DNA of 64,000 nucleotides from Pseudomonas piscis (lineage in GTDB: Bacteria; Pseudomonadota; Gammaproteobacteria; Pseudomonadales; Pseudomonadaceae). Location of the stretch: contig NZ_WHUV01000005.1 in assembly GCF_009380155.1 (NCBI RefSeq), positions 310,001-374,000 on the forward strand, in the 5' to 3' direction. The position numbers were made by a program, and so were the translations under genes. Below, piece by piece: positions 16,821-25,025 of the stretch. Every line of letters begins with the position of its first letter. Position 1 is the first letter of the stretch. The notes beneath the pieces are model-generated. The model had not been told where the DNA came from and ran no database searches. It worked only from the letters and a program-made list of their open reading frames with translations.

Positions 16821-17483
16821 ATGCGCCTGCTGCTTGTCGAAGATGATCGCGCCCTCGGCCAGGGCATCCGCACCGCCCTGGGCGCCGAAGGCTACACCCT
16901 GGACTGGCTGCAGGATGGCATCAGCGCCCTGCATGCGCTGCGCAGCGAAAGCTTCGACCTGTTGCTGCTGGACCTGGGCCTGCCACGCCTGGATGGCCTG
17001 GAACTGTTGCAGCGACTGCGCGCGGCCCAGCAGGACCTGCCAGTGCTGATCCTCACCGCCCGCGACGGCACGGCCGAGCGGATTGCCGGTCTGGATGCAG
17101 GCGCCGACGACTATCTGGTCAAGCCCTTCGACGTCGATGAATTGAAGGCTAGGGTCCGCGCCCTGTTGCGTCGCAGCCAGGGACGAGCCCAGCCATTGCT
17201 GGAGCACGCCGGCATTCGCCTGGACCCGGCGAGCCAACAAGTGCACTACCAGGCAACGGAGATCGTGCTGACGCCCATGGAGTACCAACTGCTGCACCAG
17301 TTGATGGCCCGGCCGGGCAAGGTGGTGACCCGCGAGCGCCTGTCCCGGGCGCTGTACGGCTGGCAGGACCGGGTCGAGAGCAACACCCTGGAGGTGCTGA
17401 TCCACAACCTGCGCAAGAAACTGTGCGCCGAGCTGATCCGCACCGTGCGCGGCATCGGCTACGTGCTGGAGCTCAAGCCATGA
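16821..17483 (+). CDS. OmpR-family response regulator (QseB/BqsR-like)
   Basis: Protein of 220 aa. The receiver domain has acidic residues E7-D9, phosphoacceptor Asp51 (LLLLDLGLP), Thr79 and Lys101. The C-terminal winged helix (about 125-218) ends in the usual RTVRGIGYVLE. GAGG precedes ATG 16821; an upstream in-frame ATG at 16767 would add a proline-rich tail with no support. The stop overlaps the kinase ATG (ATGA). It probably controls the divergent PepSY-cytochrome b genes and itself through the direct-repeat box at 16686-16702. Confidence 0.9.
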   Translation: MRLLLVEDDRALGQGIRTALGAEGYTLDWLQDGISALHALRSESFDLLLLDLGLPRLDGLELLQRLRAAQQDLPVLILTARDGTAERIAGLDAGADDYLVKPFDVDELKARVRALLRRSQGRAQPLLEHAGIRLDPASQQVHYQATEIVLTPMEYQLLHQLMARPGKVVTRERLSRALYGWQDRVESNTLEVLIHNLRKKLCAELIRTVRGIGYVLELKP

Positions 17484-18862
17484 ACTCGGTACGCACTCGA
17501 ATCCTGCTGCCGTTGCTGGTGCTGGTGCTGCTGGGGGATGTGCTGATCAGCTGGCTGGTGCTGCGTGACAGCCATCATGAAATCGAAGAGGTCTACGACG
17601 CCCAGCTGGCCCAGAGCGCGCGACTGCTGCAAGGGGTCTTGCGCTCGCAAGAGCCGGGCAATGCCGACTGGGAACGCCTGTACCAGGCCTTCGACCAGGC
17701 CATGAGCCGGGTCGGCGTGGATGGCGCCGCCCACCCTTATGAAACCCGCCTGACCTTCCAGGTCTGGCGCGACGACGGCCAGTTGCTGGTGCGCTCCGCC
17801 GAAGCCCCGGTACTGGCCGCTCCCCCTGAGGCCTTGGGCGGTCATGACCTCCAGGAGAACGGCAAGGACTGGTGCGCCTTTCTCCTGGCCGACCCGCAGC
17901 AGGGCCTGCTGATCTGGGTCGGCGAACGCGACGATATCCGCCAGGACCTGATCCAGCGCATCGTCCGTCATACCCTGTGGCCAACCCTGATCGGCGTGCC
18001 GCTGCTGGTCTTGCTGACCTGGCTGGCCATCGGCTGGGGCCTGGCGCCACTGCGGGCCATGGCCCAGGCCATTCGCGGGCGCAACGCCGAAACCCTCCAG
18101 CCCCTGGCGCTCAACCCCCTGCCCCAGGACCTGGAACCGATGCAGACGGCCCTGAACCAGCTACTGGCACAGATCGATAGCCTGCTGGAGCGCGAGCGGC
18201 GCTTTATCGCCGACGCCGCCCATGAGCTGCGCACGCCCTTGGCGGTCCTGCGGATTCATGCGCAAAACGCTCAGCAAGCCAGCAGCCCGCAACAGCAAGG
18301 CGAGGCTTTGGACTTCCTCGTCAGTGGCGTGGATCGAGCCACCCGCATCGCCAGCCAGTTGCTGACCATGGCCCGCATCGAACCGCACCTGCTCAGCCCA
18401 CGCATGAGCCGGATCGACCTCTGTGCGCTGGTTCGCGAGGAACTCGCGGAGCTGGCGCCCCTGGCCCTGGAGAAGGAGGTCGAACTGGTACTCGAAGGCT
18501 CCGAGGATTGCCAGCTAGAAACCGACCCGGCGGCCCTGGCCATTGCCTTGCAGAACCTTTTGACCAACGCCTTGAACTTCTCCCCCGTGGGCAGCGAGGT
18601 ACGGGTCGGCGTACATCTCCAGGCCGATGGCGCTATCCAGCTGAGCGTCGAGGACGCCGGCCCCGGCATCGACGAGCAACATCGCGAACGACTGCTGGAG
18701 CGTTTCTACAGCCAGGGCAACGCCCAGGGGGCCGGGCTGGGGTTGGCCATCGTGCAGATGATCGCCGGCAAGATCGGCTGTCGCCTGGACCTGCATAACC
18801 GCCCCGAAGGCGGGCTGCGCGCATTGCTGCAATTCAAGCCAGCGCTTCAGCCAGCAGCCTGA
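17480..18862 (+). CDS. Sensor histidine kinase (QseC/BqsS-like)
   Basis: Protein of 460 aa. The first membrane helix spans about 8-27 and the second about 168-187, enclosing a periplasmic sensor of roughly 140 residues. A HAMP-like linker follows (to about 238), then the HisKA box with phospho-acceptor His248 (FIADAAHELRTPL). The ATPase domain shows the N box (NLLTNALNFSP), G1 (EDAGPGID) and G2 (GAGLGLAIVQMI). It starts inside the response-regulator stop (ATGA overlap). The periplasmic loop contains several acidic residues (EIEEVYD, RDD, ERDD), compatible with sensing a cation, but the signal is not known. Confidence 0.9.
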   Translation: MNSVRTRILLPLLVLVLLGDVLISWLVLRDSHHEIEEVYDAQLAQSARLLQGVLRSQEPGNADWERLYQAFDQAMSRVGVDGAAHPYETRLTFQVWRDDGQLLVRSAEAPVLAAPPEALGGHDLQENGKDWCAFLLADPQQGLLIWVGERDDIRQDLIQRIVRHTLWPTLIGVPLLVLLTWLAIGWGLAPLRAMAQAIRGRNAETLQPLALNPLPQDLEPMQTALNQLLAQIDSLLERERRFIADAAHELRTPLAVLRIHAQNAQQASSPQQQGEALDFLVSGVDRATRIASQLLTMARIEPHLLSPRMSRIDLCALVREELAELAPLALEKEVELVLEGSEDCQLETDPAALAIALQNLLTNALNFSPVGSEVRVGVHLQADGAIQLSVEDAGPGIDEQHRERLLERFYSQGNAQGAGLGLAIVQMIAGKIGCRLDLHNRPEGGLRALLQFKPALQPAA

Positions 18863-18922
18863 AGCGCTTATCCTGCGGCACCACCCGGAGCGGGTGGCGA
18901 ACATGCCTGACAGGAGCAAGAC

Positions 18923-19468
18923 ATGGCCATGCCGGACCGGCTCAAACCAATACCAGCGACACCAAAGATCCGCGCGCTGATGAAGGATCTGCTCAAGCAG
19001 ATCCTCGACAGGATCTGGGACAACCAGGAACGGGAAAACGCCGATATCGGTGCGTTGATCCAGCAATGGAACGGCTATGCCAGCCGGGCTTTCGAGTTTC
19101 ACGAGTTCCGCGATATGCACAGCCATACCAGCGAGGCGAACTTCCTGCGTACGGCCTTTCACCAGGAAAAGTACGTAGACGACTTGAGCTTCGAAGAGGC
19201 CTGCGCGCTGGCGGATTTCATCTGCCAGTGCTCAGGCACGGAGTCTGATACGGACTACGCCCTGGTCCTCTTGGAAACCAACTTCCCCGAGGCCAATGCC
19301 TCGGACCTGATCTTCTGGCCCAACGAGTGGTTCGGGGATGAGGGGATGCTGCATATCGAGCTGAGCTCGGCGCAGATCGTCGGTTACCTGATGTTGGCGT
19401 CCTCGCGCCAACTGCCGGATGCACCGCCGATCGACCTGCCCTATGCCATTGCCCAGGACAGGCCCTGA
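18923..19468 (+). CDS. Hypothetical protein, soluble, acidic C-terminal half
   Basis: Protein of 181 aa with AGGAG upstream of ATG 18923. I recognise no family. The N-terminal 60 residues look alpha-helical and charged (KIRALMKDLLKQILDRIWDNQERENADI). The middle contains aromatic residues and cysteines (WNGYASRAF, FHEFRDMHSH, CALADFICQC). The C-terminal part has ETNFPEANASDLIFWPNEWF. No signal peptide or membrane segment is seen, so it is probably cytosolic. It follows the kinase gene by 60 bp and could be co-transcribed. Confidence 0.6.
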   Translation: MAMPDRLKPIPATPKIRALMKDLLKQILDRIWDNQERENADIGALIQQWNGYASRAFEFHEFRDMHSHTSEANFLRTAFHQEKYVDDLSFEEACALADFICQCSGTESDTDYALVLLETNFPEANASDLIFWPNEWFGDEGMLHIELSSAQIVGYLMLASSRQLPDAPPIDLPYAIAQDRP

Positions 19469-19489
19469 CGCCGCCCTGGTTGTTCTGCT

Positions 19490-19520
19490 GCCGAGCCGGC
19501 GACCCGGGTCCCGGTTCGGC
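19490..19520. terminator. Weak convergent hairpin
   Basis: GCCGAGCCGG (19490-19499) can pair, with one G-T pair, with CCGGTTCGGC (19511-19520) in the 104-bp convergent gap. There is no T-run. Confidence 0.3.
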
Positions 19521-19572
19521 TGCCTCGCCCCGGCGGTGCCTGTCCAGTGCAACCGCAAAGCCGCTGCTGCGA

Positions 19573-20520
19573 TCATGCCTCGCTTGCGCCCCTGGGTTTG
19601 TTCTTCGGCCGCCCCGCCCGCCCGTCATACTCCGGACGACCAGACACCACCAGCCCGAAGAAGTAGGGTTGGGCACCGGGATCTTCCAGCTGCCCCGCGG
19701 ATTTGTTGTGCACTTCTATCAGCGAGAACAGCTCGACCAGGCGGTCCTGGATCTGTTCGATCTCCGCATCCCTGAGCGTCACCATCGAGCTGTACTTGAA
19801 CGACCCGGACACATCGAAATATTCGCTTTGCTCGGGCTTGGACAACGAGCGATCGATCTCGGCGCGCAGGAAGCGGTCCTTGAGCGCCAGGGCCTCGGCC
19901 GTCCTTGGCATCCTCAGCGTGGGGGCGTGCCGCACGAAGGGCGCCTGCGGGGTGCTGCGCTCCTTGGCGACCAGGGCCAGGAAGGCTTCGGTTCGCTGAT
20001 CGTAAGCAAGGCCCAGCTGCTGGCAGACCAACCGGACTTCAGCTACCGAGGCGCTGTCCACCATGTACAGATAGGTCATCAACGGCAGCAGTTCGAACTG
20101 CTCGTTGAACGCCGCGATGATTTCCTGGGTCACGATGAATTCGCGCTCGTAGCGGCTCAAGCTCAAGGCGCGGCGCAAGATCCTCGAATCATGCTCGCGC
20201 AGCTCCAGCCGGGCAGGCAGGTCCGTGACCTCCACACCCTTGCCGAACAGCATCTCGTGCACCTGGACCGGCAACAGGTCGCGAAAGTAGTGCCAGTAGT
20301 AATCGAAGCTCGACTTGCTGGCTGGATCGATGCCAAGACAGTCATGCAGCTCGACGGCGGCGTCATTGCTCAGGTGCTTTCTTCCCGACTCGACATCACG
20401 GTAGTAATTGGCGGAAAAAGGGAGATTCACTTCTGCAAGAAAAGTGGAAATCTTCAGGTGGCCCCTTTCGATGCGCAATTGGCTGAGGAATGCCCCGAAG
20501 GCCTGTTTGTGCTGCGTCAA
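19573..20520 (-). CDS. XRE-like helix-turn-helix regulator of unknown function, TTG start
   Basis: Protein of 315 aa. The first 65 residues resemble an XRE helix-turn-helix (FGAFLSQLRIERG, NYYRDVESGRKHLSNDAAVEL). The remaining 250 residues are helical and unrecognised, with RILRRALSLSRYEREFIVTQE and a lysine/arginine-rich end (GRAGRPKNKPRG). No ATG is available near the conserved start. TTG at 20520 is preceded by GGAGG at 8 bp, inside the end of the upstream alaX gene, whose TAG stop abuts it directly. The tight coupling suggests joint expression with the tRNA-editing protein. Targets are unknown. Confidence 0.72.
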   Translation of the reverse strand: MTQHKQAFGAFLSQLRIERGHLKISTFLAEVNLPFSANYYRDVESGRKHLSNDAAVELHDCLGIDPASKSSFDYYWHYFRDLLPVQVHEMLFGKGVEVTDLPARLELREHDSRILRRALSLSRYEREFIVTQEIIAAFNEQFELLPLMTYLYMVDSASVAEVRLVCQQLGLAYDQRTEAFLALVAKERSTPQAPFVRHAPTLRMPRTAEALALKDRFLRAEIDRSLSKPEQSEYFDVSGSFKYSSMVTLRDAEIEQIQDRLVELFSLIEVHNKSAGQLEDPGAQPYFFGLVVSGRPEYDGRAGRPKNKPRGASEA

Positions 20521-21252
20521 CTATCGAACCTCCGCGGATAGGATAACCGCCACTCGAGTGGTGTTTTTCCGGACTTTCATACTGGCGGACGCCTCGCCTA
20601 TCTCCTGGGTATTGCCGACATGCACGCCACCACAGGGGATCGACCACTGCCCGCATCGCCACCAACGATATCCCTGACCTTGGCTGGCGTCGGCTTGCGT
20701 TGTTATTTCATGACCCGCAGCACAGAACGCGTTCAAGGCATCGGCTGCCCGCTGCAGGCTCGCTTCATCGAACTCGTCGACGAATTCATATTGATTTTCC
20801 CCACCCTCGTCACTCAAGGGCGAACGGATCGGGGGTGACAAGGAACGCCCAAGGGTTCGCTCGAGCATGCAGTGCATCAGGTGCATTGCCGAATGGATAC
20901 GCATCTGCCGATAGCGCAGCGGCCAGGTCAGGGTCGCGACGGCCGCCGCTCCGCTCAGGCATTGCTGCAACAGTTCGAACGCCTGGTCATCGATGTCCAG
21001 GTAATGGCGGATCTGCCGATCCTTCTTCCGGGTGCCGACCACTTGCAGCACCCGCTCGACACCATCCACCTCCTGACCCGCCACATGCAGCAGCCCCCGA
21101 TCGCCCAGTTGCCCACCACCCTGGGGGTAGAAAACCGTTGCGCTGAGCACCGCAAAAGGCAAGCCCGAATCGTCGCGTTCGAGCCGCTCGACAGTACATT
21201 GCGCTTGCTTGAGGTAGGGGTCTTGGTGGAACAGGGGAAGCGTTTCGTCCAT
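20521..21252 (-). CDS. alaX: Alanyl-tRNA editing protein AlaX
   Basis: Protein of 243 aa, a stand-alone homologue of the AlaRS editing domain that deacylates mischarged Ser- or Gly-tRNA(Ala) in trans. The zinc ligands are visible: RIHSAMHLMH for the HxxxH pair, and CGGVHV for the Cys and His. The N-terminal part (FYPQGGGQLGDRG) is the AlaX-M type beta-barrel portion. I chose ATG 21252, preceded by GAGG at 5 bp; a GTG at 21267 is also in frame. It is the first gene of a pair with the XRE-like regulator. The cell's own AlaRS presumably has an editing domain, so AlaX is an extra safeguard or has another role. Confidence 0.87.
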   Translation of the reverse strand: MDETLPLFHQDPYLKQAQCTVERLERDDSGLPFAVLSATVFYPQGGGQLGDRGLLHVAGQEVDGVERVLQVVGTRKKDRQIRHYLDIDDQAFELLQQCLSGAAAVATLTWPLRYRQMRIHSAMHLMHCMLERTLGRSLSPPIRSPLSDEGGENQYEFVDEFDEASLQRAADALNAFCAAGHEITTQADASQGQGYRWWRCGQWSIPCGGVHVGNTQEIGEASASMKVRKNTTRVAVILSAEVR

Positions 21253-21565
21253 GTTTGCCTCGAGCACCTGGCTGCGGCCAGTTCATTGGGTTGAGCGAGA
21301 AACCCGCTTGTCCAACGCCCGCGGGTGAGCCTCGGTGGATTTTGTAACAGCGGTCAGCCATAAATTCAACAAACAGAATTATTTTTCTTTCACAAGATTA
21401 ATTAAATGCGCCACGGCAGCGCTGGCGATCCGCGCCGCACCACTGAACCAAGCGGTCGATATGACAGGAAAATGATCAGCCAGGCAGGCATCCAAGGTGC
21501 ATGCCAAGCCCAACGCGTGCATCCGTTATGATGCGCTCCTGTCAGACAACTGGAAGTCCGCCCCC
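21253..21565. other. Divergent intergenic region with AT-rich tract
   Basis: This 313-bp gap separates alaX (minus) from the secreted GTLG protein C (plus). An AT-rich stretch at about 21361-21407 is the lowest-GC segment nearby and probably carries the alaX promoter. A TATGAT at 21537-21542 may be a -10 box for the plus-strand gene, close to its start. No repeats or RNA genes were recognised. Confidence 0.45.
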
Positions 21566-22597
21566 ATGCTCAAACCCCTCGCCATCCTGGCCCTGACCGG
21601 TGCTTCTGCCTACGCCGGCGCCGCCTCCACCGACCTTGCCGGAGTCTGGAAAGGCACCCTGGGGAAGCACTCGATTACCGCCTGCTTCAACGCGGCTCCC
21701 AATAGCAACGGCAGCTACTACTACCAGCGTTTCGTCACGCCGATCCAGCTGACCCAGGCACAGGCCGGCGAGCCCTGGATCGAAGACGGCCAGACCGGGT
21801 ATTGGCAGCTCGACGCGCCCCAGGGCGATCGCCTGAGCGGCACCTGGAGCAAGGCCCCGGGCGACACGCCATTGCCTCTGGCACTGACGCGCACCAGCAC
21901 CGAAGGCTGTGGCGGCGATGCCTACAACGGGCCGCTGGAGGCCGCGCCGCTACCGGTGAAGGTGCAGAGGAAAGAATTCGAAGGACACCGCTATCAGCTC
22001 AGGACCCAGGGCGCCCAGGTCAGCCTCAGGCTGGAGGGCGATGCCCCGGCGTTGAAGAAGATCAATCAACAGCTGGAACGTCTGGCCATCAGCCCCGAAG
22101 GCCAGGAGGAGTTCTTCAGCGAGCGCCGCGAGTACCTGGGGCGCAACGGCTCCGGCTACACCAGCGAAATCAGCGTCGAGCCCCAGTACTGGTCGTCGCA
22201 ATGGATCACCGTCAAGTTCTATCGCTGGACCGCCGGCATGGGACGCAACGGTATCAGTTGGGGCCTGCACAGCTGGAACCTGAAGACGGGCGAACGCATC
22301 GACCCCTGGACCTGGGTAGGCGGGCGCCAGCAGTGGCACGACCCCTACTCCGGCCAGGTGAAGCTGGCGCCGGGGTTCGCCGCCTGGCTGGAGAAACAGA
22401 CCTCCGTGGACGAAGGCTGCCCGGCCGTCAGCAGCTACTCGACCTTCGATCTGAGCTTCGACACCCAGGGCTTGCAGCTCTCGACGCCCGCCTATGGTGA
22501 TGGTTGCGACAATGAGCTGAGCTTCACCTGGGAACAGTTGGCGCCGATGCTATCGGCCCAGGGCAAGGCGGCATTGCCGAGTTTGCGCTTGCCTTAG
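21566..22597 (+). CDS. Secreted protein of unknown function, GTLG family member C
   Basis: Protein of 343 aa with a signal peptide (MLKPLAILALTGASAYAGA). The mature start DLAGVWKGTLGKHSITACF, then YYYQRFVTPIQL, LSGTWSK and TPLPLALTRT match the two minus-strand paralogues at 9920-11583 in order and spacing. A longer C-terminal part is rich in tryptophan and aromatic residues (WSSQWITVKFYRWTAGMGRNG) and ends with a DUF3298-like segment (FDLSFDTQGLQL, ELSFTWEQLAPML). ATG 21566 follows GGAAG; the longer frame from 21497 would bury the signal peptide. Function unknown; periplasmic location likely. Confidence 0.75.
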   Translation: MLKPLAILALTGASAYAGAASTDLAGVWKGTLGKHSITACFNAAPNSNGSYYYQRFVTPIQLTQAQAGEPWIEDGQTGYWQLDAPQGDRLSGTWSKAPGDTPLPLALTRTSTEGCGGDAYNGPLEAAPLPVKVQRKEFEGHRYQLRTQGAQVSLRLEGDAPALKKINQQLERLAISPEGQEEFFSERREYLGRNGSGYTSEISVEPQYWSSQWITVKFYRWTAGMGRNGISWGLHSWNLKTGERIDPWTWVGGRQQWHDPYSGQVKLAPGFAAWLEKQTSVDEGCPAVSSYSTFDLSFDTQGLQLSTPAYGDGCDNELSFTWEQLAPMLSAQGKAALPSLRLP

Positions 22598-22697
22598 TAG
22601 CGCTCACCGCCAGGTGTGAACAGCATCCAACAGCCGGACGGCCGTGCCGCCCTCATGCTCAAGCCTGGCCAACACACCCGCGGCTCAGCCAGCCGAC

Positions 22698-23471
22698 TCA
22701 GCCCAGGTCGCCGCCGCCCACCGGCAGCACCGTGCCAGTGATGTAGGAGGCTTCGTCGCTGGCCAGGAACAGAATCGCCGCCGCCTGTTCATCGACGCTG
22801 CCGTAGCGGTGCATCAGGCTGCTGTCGAGGGTCTGCTCGACGATCTGCTGGTACCAGGCCTGCTCCTCGGGGCTCGGCTCGGCGCTGTTGCGCGGGATAC
22901 GTCGTGGCGGCGCCTCGGTGCCCCCCGGCGCGGTGGCGTTGACCCGCACACCACGGCCGGCGCTTTCGAAGGCCAGGCATGCGGTGAGTGCGTTGATCCC
23001 GCCCTTGGCCGCGCCGTAGGGCACGCGGTTGAGGCTACGGGTGGCGATGGACGAAACGTTGACGATGGCGCCACGCCCCTGTTCCAGCATCTGCGGCAAG
23101 GCAGCGTGGCAGCACCACAGGGTCGGGAACAATGAGCGACGCACCTCAGCCTCGATCTCCTGCGGCTGGTAGTGCTCGAAGGGCTTGGCCCAGATCGTGC
23201 CGCCGACGTTGTTGACCAGCACATCGAGGCGACCGAAGTGGGCGATGGCGGCGGCCATGATCCGGCTGCATTCGGCGTATTGCTCCAGATCGGCGGTCAG
23301 GGCCAGGACCGGGTAGCGGGGGCTGAGTTCGGCGGCCAGTTCGAAGACCAGCTCCGAGCGATCCACCAGCACCACGCGGGCGCCCTCCTCGGCCAGGCGT
23401 TCGGCGACACGACGACCGATGCCCTGGGCGGCGCCGGTGACCAGGGCAACTTGGTTGTGAAAGCGGTTCAT
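22698..23471 (-). CDS. benD: 1,6-dihydroxycyclohexa-2,4-diene-1-carboxylate dehydrogenase
   Basis: Short-chain dehydrogenase of 257 aa that oxidises and decarboxylates benzoate cis-diol to catechol using NAD+. The nucleotide motif is TGAAQGIG (about 12-19) and the active site is YGAAKGG with the upstream SS pair in VNVSSIAT. Other features fit BenD: DVLVNNVGGTIWAKPFEHY. ATG 23471 has GAGG 5 bp upstream. It is the last gene of benABCD, 41 bp after benC, and converges with the secreted-protein gene at 22597. Confidence 0.95.
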   Translation of the reverse strand: MNRFHNQVALVTGAAQGIGRRVAERLAEEGARVVLVDRSELVFELAAELSPRYPVLALTADLEQYAECSRIMAAAIAHFGRLDVLVNNVGGTIWAKPFEHYQPQEIEAEVRRSLFPTLWCCHAALPQMLEQGRGAIVNVSSIATRSLNRVPYGAAKGGINALTACLAFESAGRGVRVNATAPGGTEAPPRRIPRNSAEPSPEEQAWYQQIVEQTLDSSLMHRYGSVDEQAAAILFLASDEASYITGTVLPVGGGDLG

Positions 23472-23512
23472 GGGGACCTCGACAGCAGCGTAGGAATGAA
23501 GGTGATGGGGGC

Positions 23513-24526
23513 TCACGCCACACTGGCGGCGAATTTCTCATAATAGAAATTCGCCGGGGCAATGCCTTGTTCGCGAATGAACTGGCTCACCGCCTCGACC
23601 ATCGGTGGCGGCCCGCACAGGTACACGTCCACATCCCCCTGGTTCAGGTGCGCCGGCTGGATATGCTGGGTCACGTAGCCCTTGTGCGGGTACTGGCTCT
23701 GGGGATTGGCCACGCAGGCGCTGAAGCTGAACTGGGGGATGCGCCTGGCAAAGTCCTCCAGGCGATCCAGCGCCACCAGGTCCAAATCATTGGTCACCCC
23801 ATAAATCAGGTGCAAAGGGTACTCACTGCCCTGCTCGGCGATCTTCTCCAGCATCGCGGTGAACGGCGCCAGCCCGGTGCCACCGGCCAGCAACAACAAG
23901 GGCCGGCGGATGTCCCGCAGGTAGAAGCTGCCCAGGGGCCCGGCCAGGGTCATGCTGTCGCCGGATTTGGCGAGGCTGGTGAGGAAGCTGCTCATCAGGC
24001 CACCGGGCACATTGCGGATCAGGAAGCTGACCTCGCCATCGCGCTGCAGGGAGCTGAAGGAATAGGCCCGGGTCTGCTGGCTCCCGGGCACCCCGAGGTT
24101 GACGTACTGCCCCGGCAGGAACGCCAGCTGGCTCAAGGACTCGCCCTTGATCGACAGAGCGATGGTGCTATCGGACAGCTGGCGCACCGCGCTGATGCTG
24201 GCCTGGAAGGTGGCCTGCGCGGCGCGGCAGACCTGGGACGAGGCCGGCACCCGCACCACGCAGTCGCCCAGCGCGCGCATCTGGCAGGTGAGGACAAAAC
24301 CCTGCTCGGCCTCGGCGGCGCTCAGGGCATCGTCGATGTAGTCCTCCCCCAATTCATAGCGCCCGGCTTCGGCCAGGCACTTGCAGGTGCCGCAGGCGCC
24401 GTCGCGGCAGTCCAGGGGAATATTGATGCCCTGGCGGTAGGCGGCATCGGCCACGGTCTCATTGGCATGGGCAGTGATAAAACGGGTCACGCCGTCTTCG
24501 AAATTGAGTGCGATTTGATGGCTCAT
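23513..24526 (-). CDS. benC: Benzoate 1,2-dioxygenase electron-transfer component
   Basis: Reductase of 337 aa that passes electrons from NADH through FAD and a 2Fe-2S centre to the BenAB oxygenase. The plant-type ferredoxin domain is N-terminal, with cluster cysteines at 40, 45, 48 and 81 (CRDGACGTC and FVLTC). The FAD domain shows RAYSFSS and the NAD domain shows LLAGGTGLAPF and YLCGPPPMVEA. It starts 10 bp after benB. Length and domain order match BenC/XylZ. Confidence 0.96.
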   Translation of the reverse strand: MSHQIALNFEDGVTRFITAHANETVADAAYRQGINIPLDCRDGACGTCKCLAEAGRYELGEDYIDDALSAAEAEQGFVLTCQMRALGDCVVRVPASSQVCRAAQATFQASISAVRQLSDSTIALSIKGESLSQLAFLPGQYVNLGVPGSQQTRAYSFSSLQRDGEVSFLIRNVPGGLMSSFLTSLAKSGDSMTLAGPLGSFYLRDIRRPLLLLAGGTGLAPFTAMLEKIAEQGSEYPLHLIYGVTNDLDLVALDRLEDFARRIPQFSFSACVANPQSQYPHKGYVTQHIQPAHLNQGDVDVYLCGPPPMVEAVSQFIREQGIAPANFYYEKFAASVA

Positions 24527-24536
24527 GGCAGTCGCC

Positions 24537-25025
24537 TCAGAGGTGGTAGATATCGACGACCTGGCGAACGTAGTCGTTCTTCAGGATGACTTTCTTGGTC
24601 TGGATAAGCGGGTTCTCCCCTCGCAGGTCGAGGGTGTAGAAGCTGCTGCCGAAGTAGCTGTCCACGGTCTTGTAGCGAAAGCTCAGGGTGTGCCAGTTGA
24701 AGCGCAGCTGGCACTGGCCGGCGCCCTGCTCCAGCAGCTCGATATTGCTCAGGTTGTGGGAGGTGCGGGTGTCGGGAATGCTGGCGCTGGAGCGCTCGGT
24801 CTTGATGCGGAACACCCGGTCTTCCAGGCCGCTGCGGTTGCCGTACCAGATCAGCGAGATTTCCCGTTGCGGGTCTTCGGTCAACTGGTCGCTGTCATCC
24901 CAGGACGGCATCCAGAAGGTGGCGTCCGGGGCGTAGAGCTCCAGCCAGCGGTCCCAGTCCTTGTCGTCCAGGTAGCGGGCTTCGCGGTACAGGAAATCGC
25001 GCACGGCGTCGTAGGAAATAGTCAT
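24537..25025 (-). CDS. benB: Benzoate 1,2-dioxygenase small (beta) subunit
   Basis: Protein of 162 aa of the ring-hydroxylating dioxygenase beta-subunit (NTF2-like) family, structural partner of BenA. Typical text includes FLYREARYLDDKDWDRWLELY, DATFWMPSWDD and DYVRQVVDIYHL at the C-terminus. Its ATG overlaps the benA stop by four bases (ATGA), ensuring balanced synthesis. Confidence 0.96.
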   Translation of the reverse strand: MTISYDAVRDFLYREARYLDDKDWDRWLELYAPDATFWMPSWDDSDQLTEDPQREISLIWYGNRSGLEDRVFRIKTERSSASIPDTRTSHNLSNIELLEQGAGQCQLRFNWHTLSFRYKTVDSYFGSSFYTLDLRGENPLIQTKKVILKNDYVRQVVDIYHL

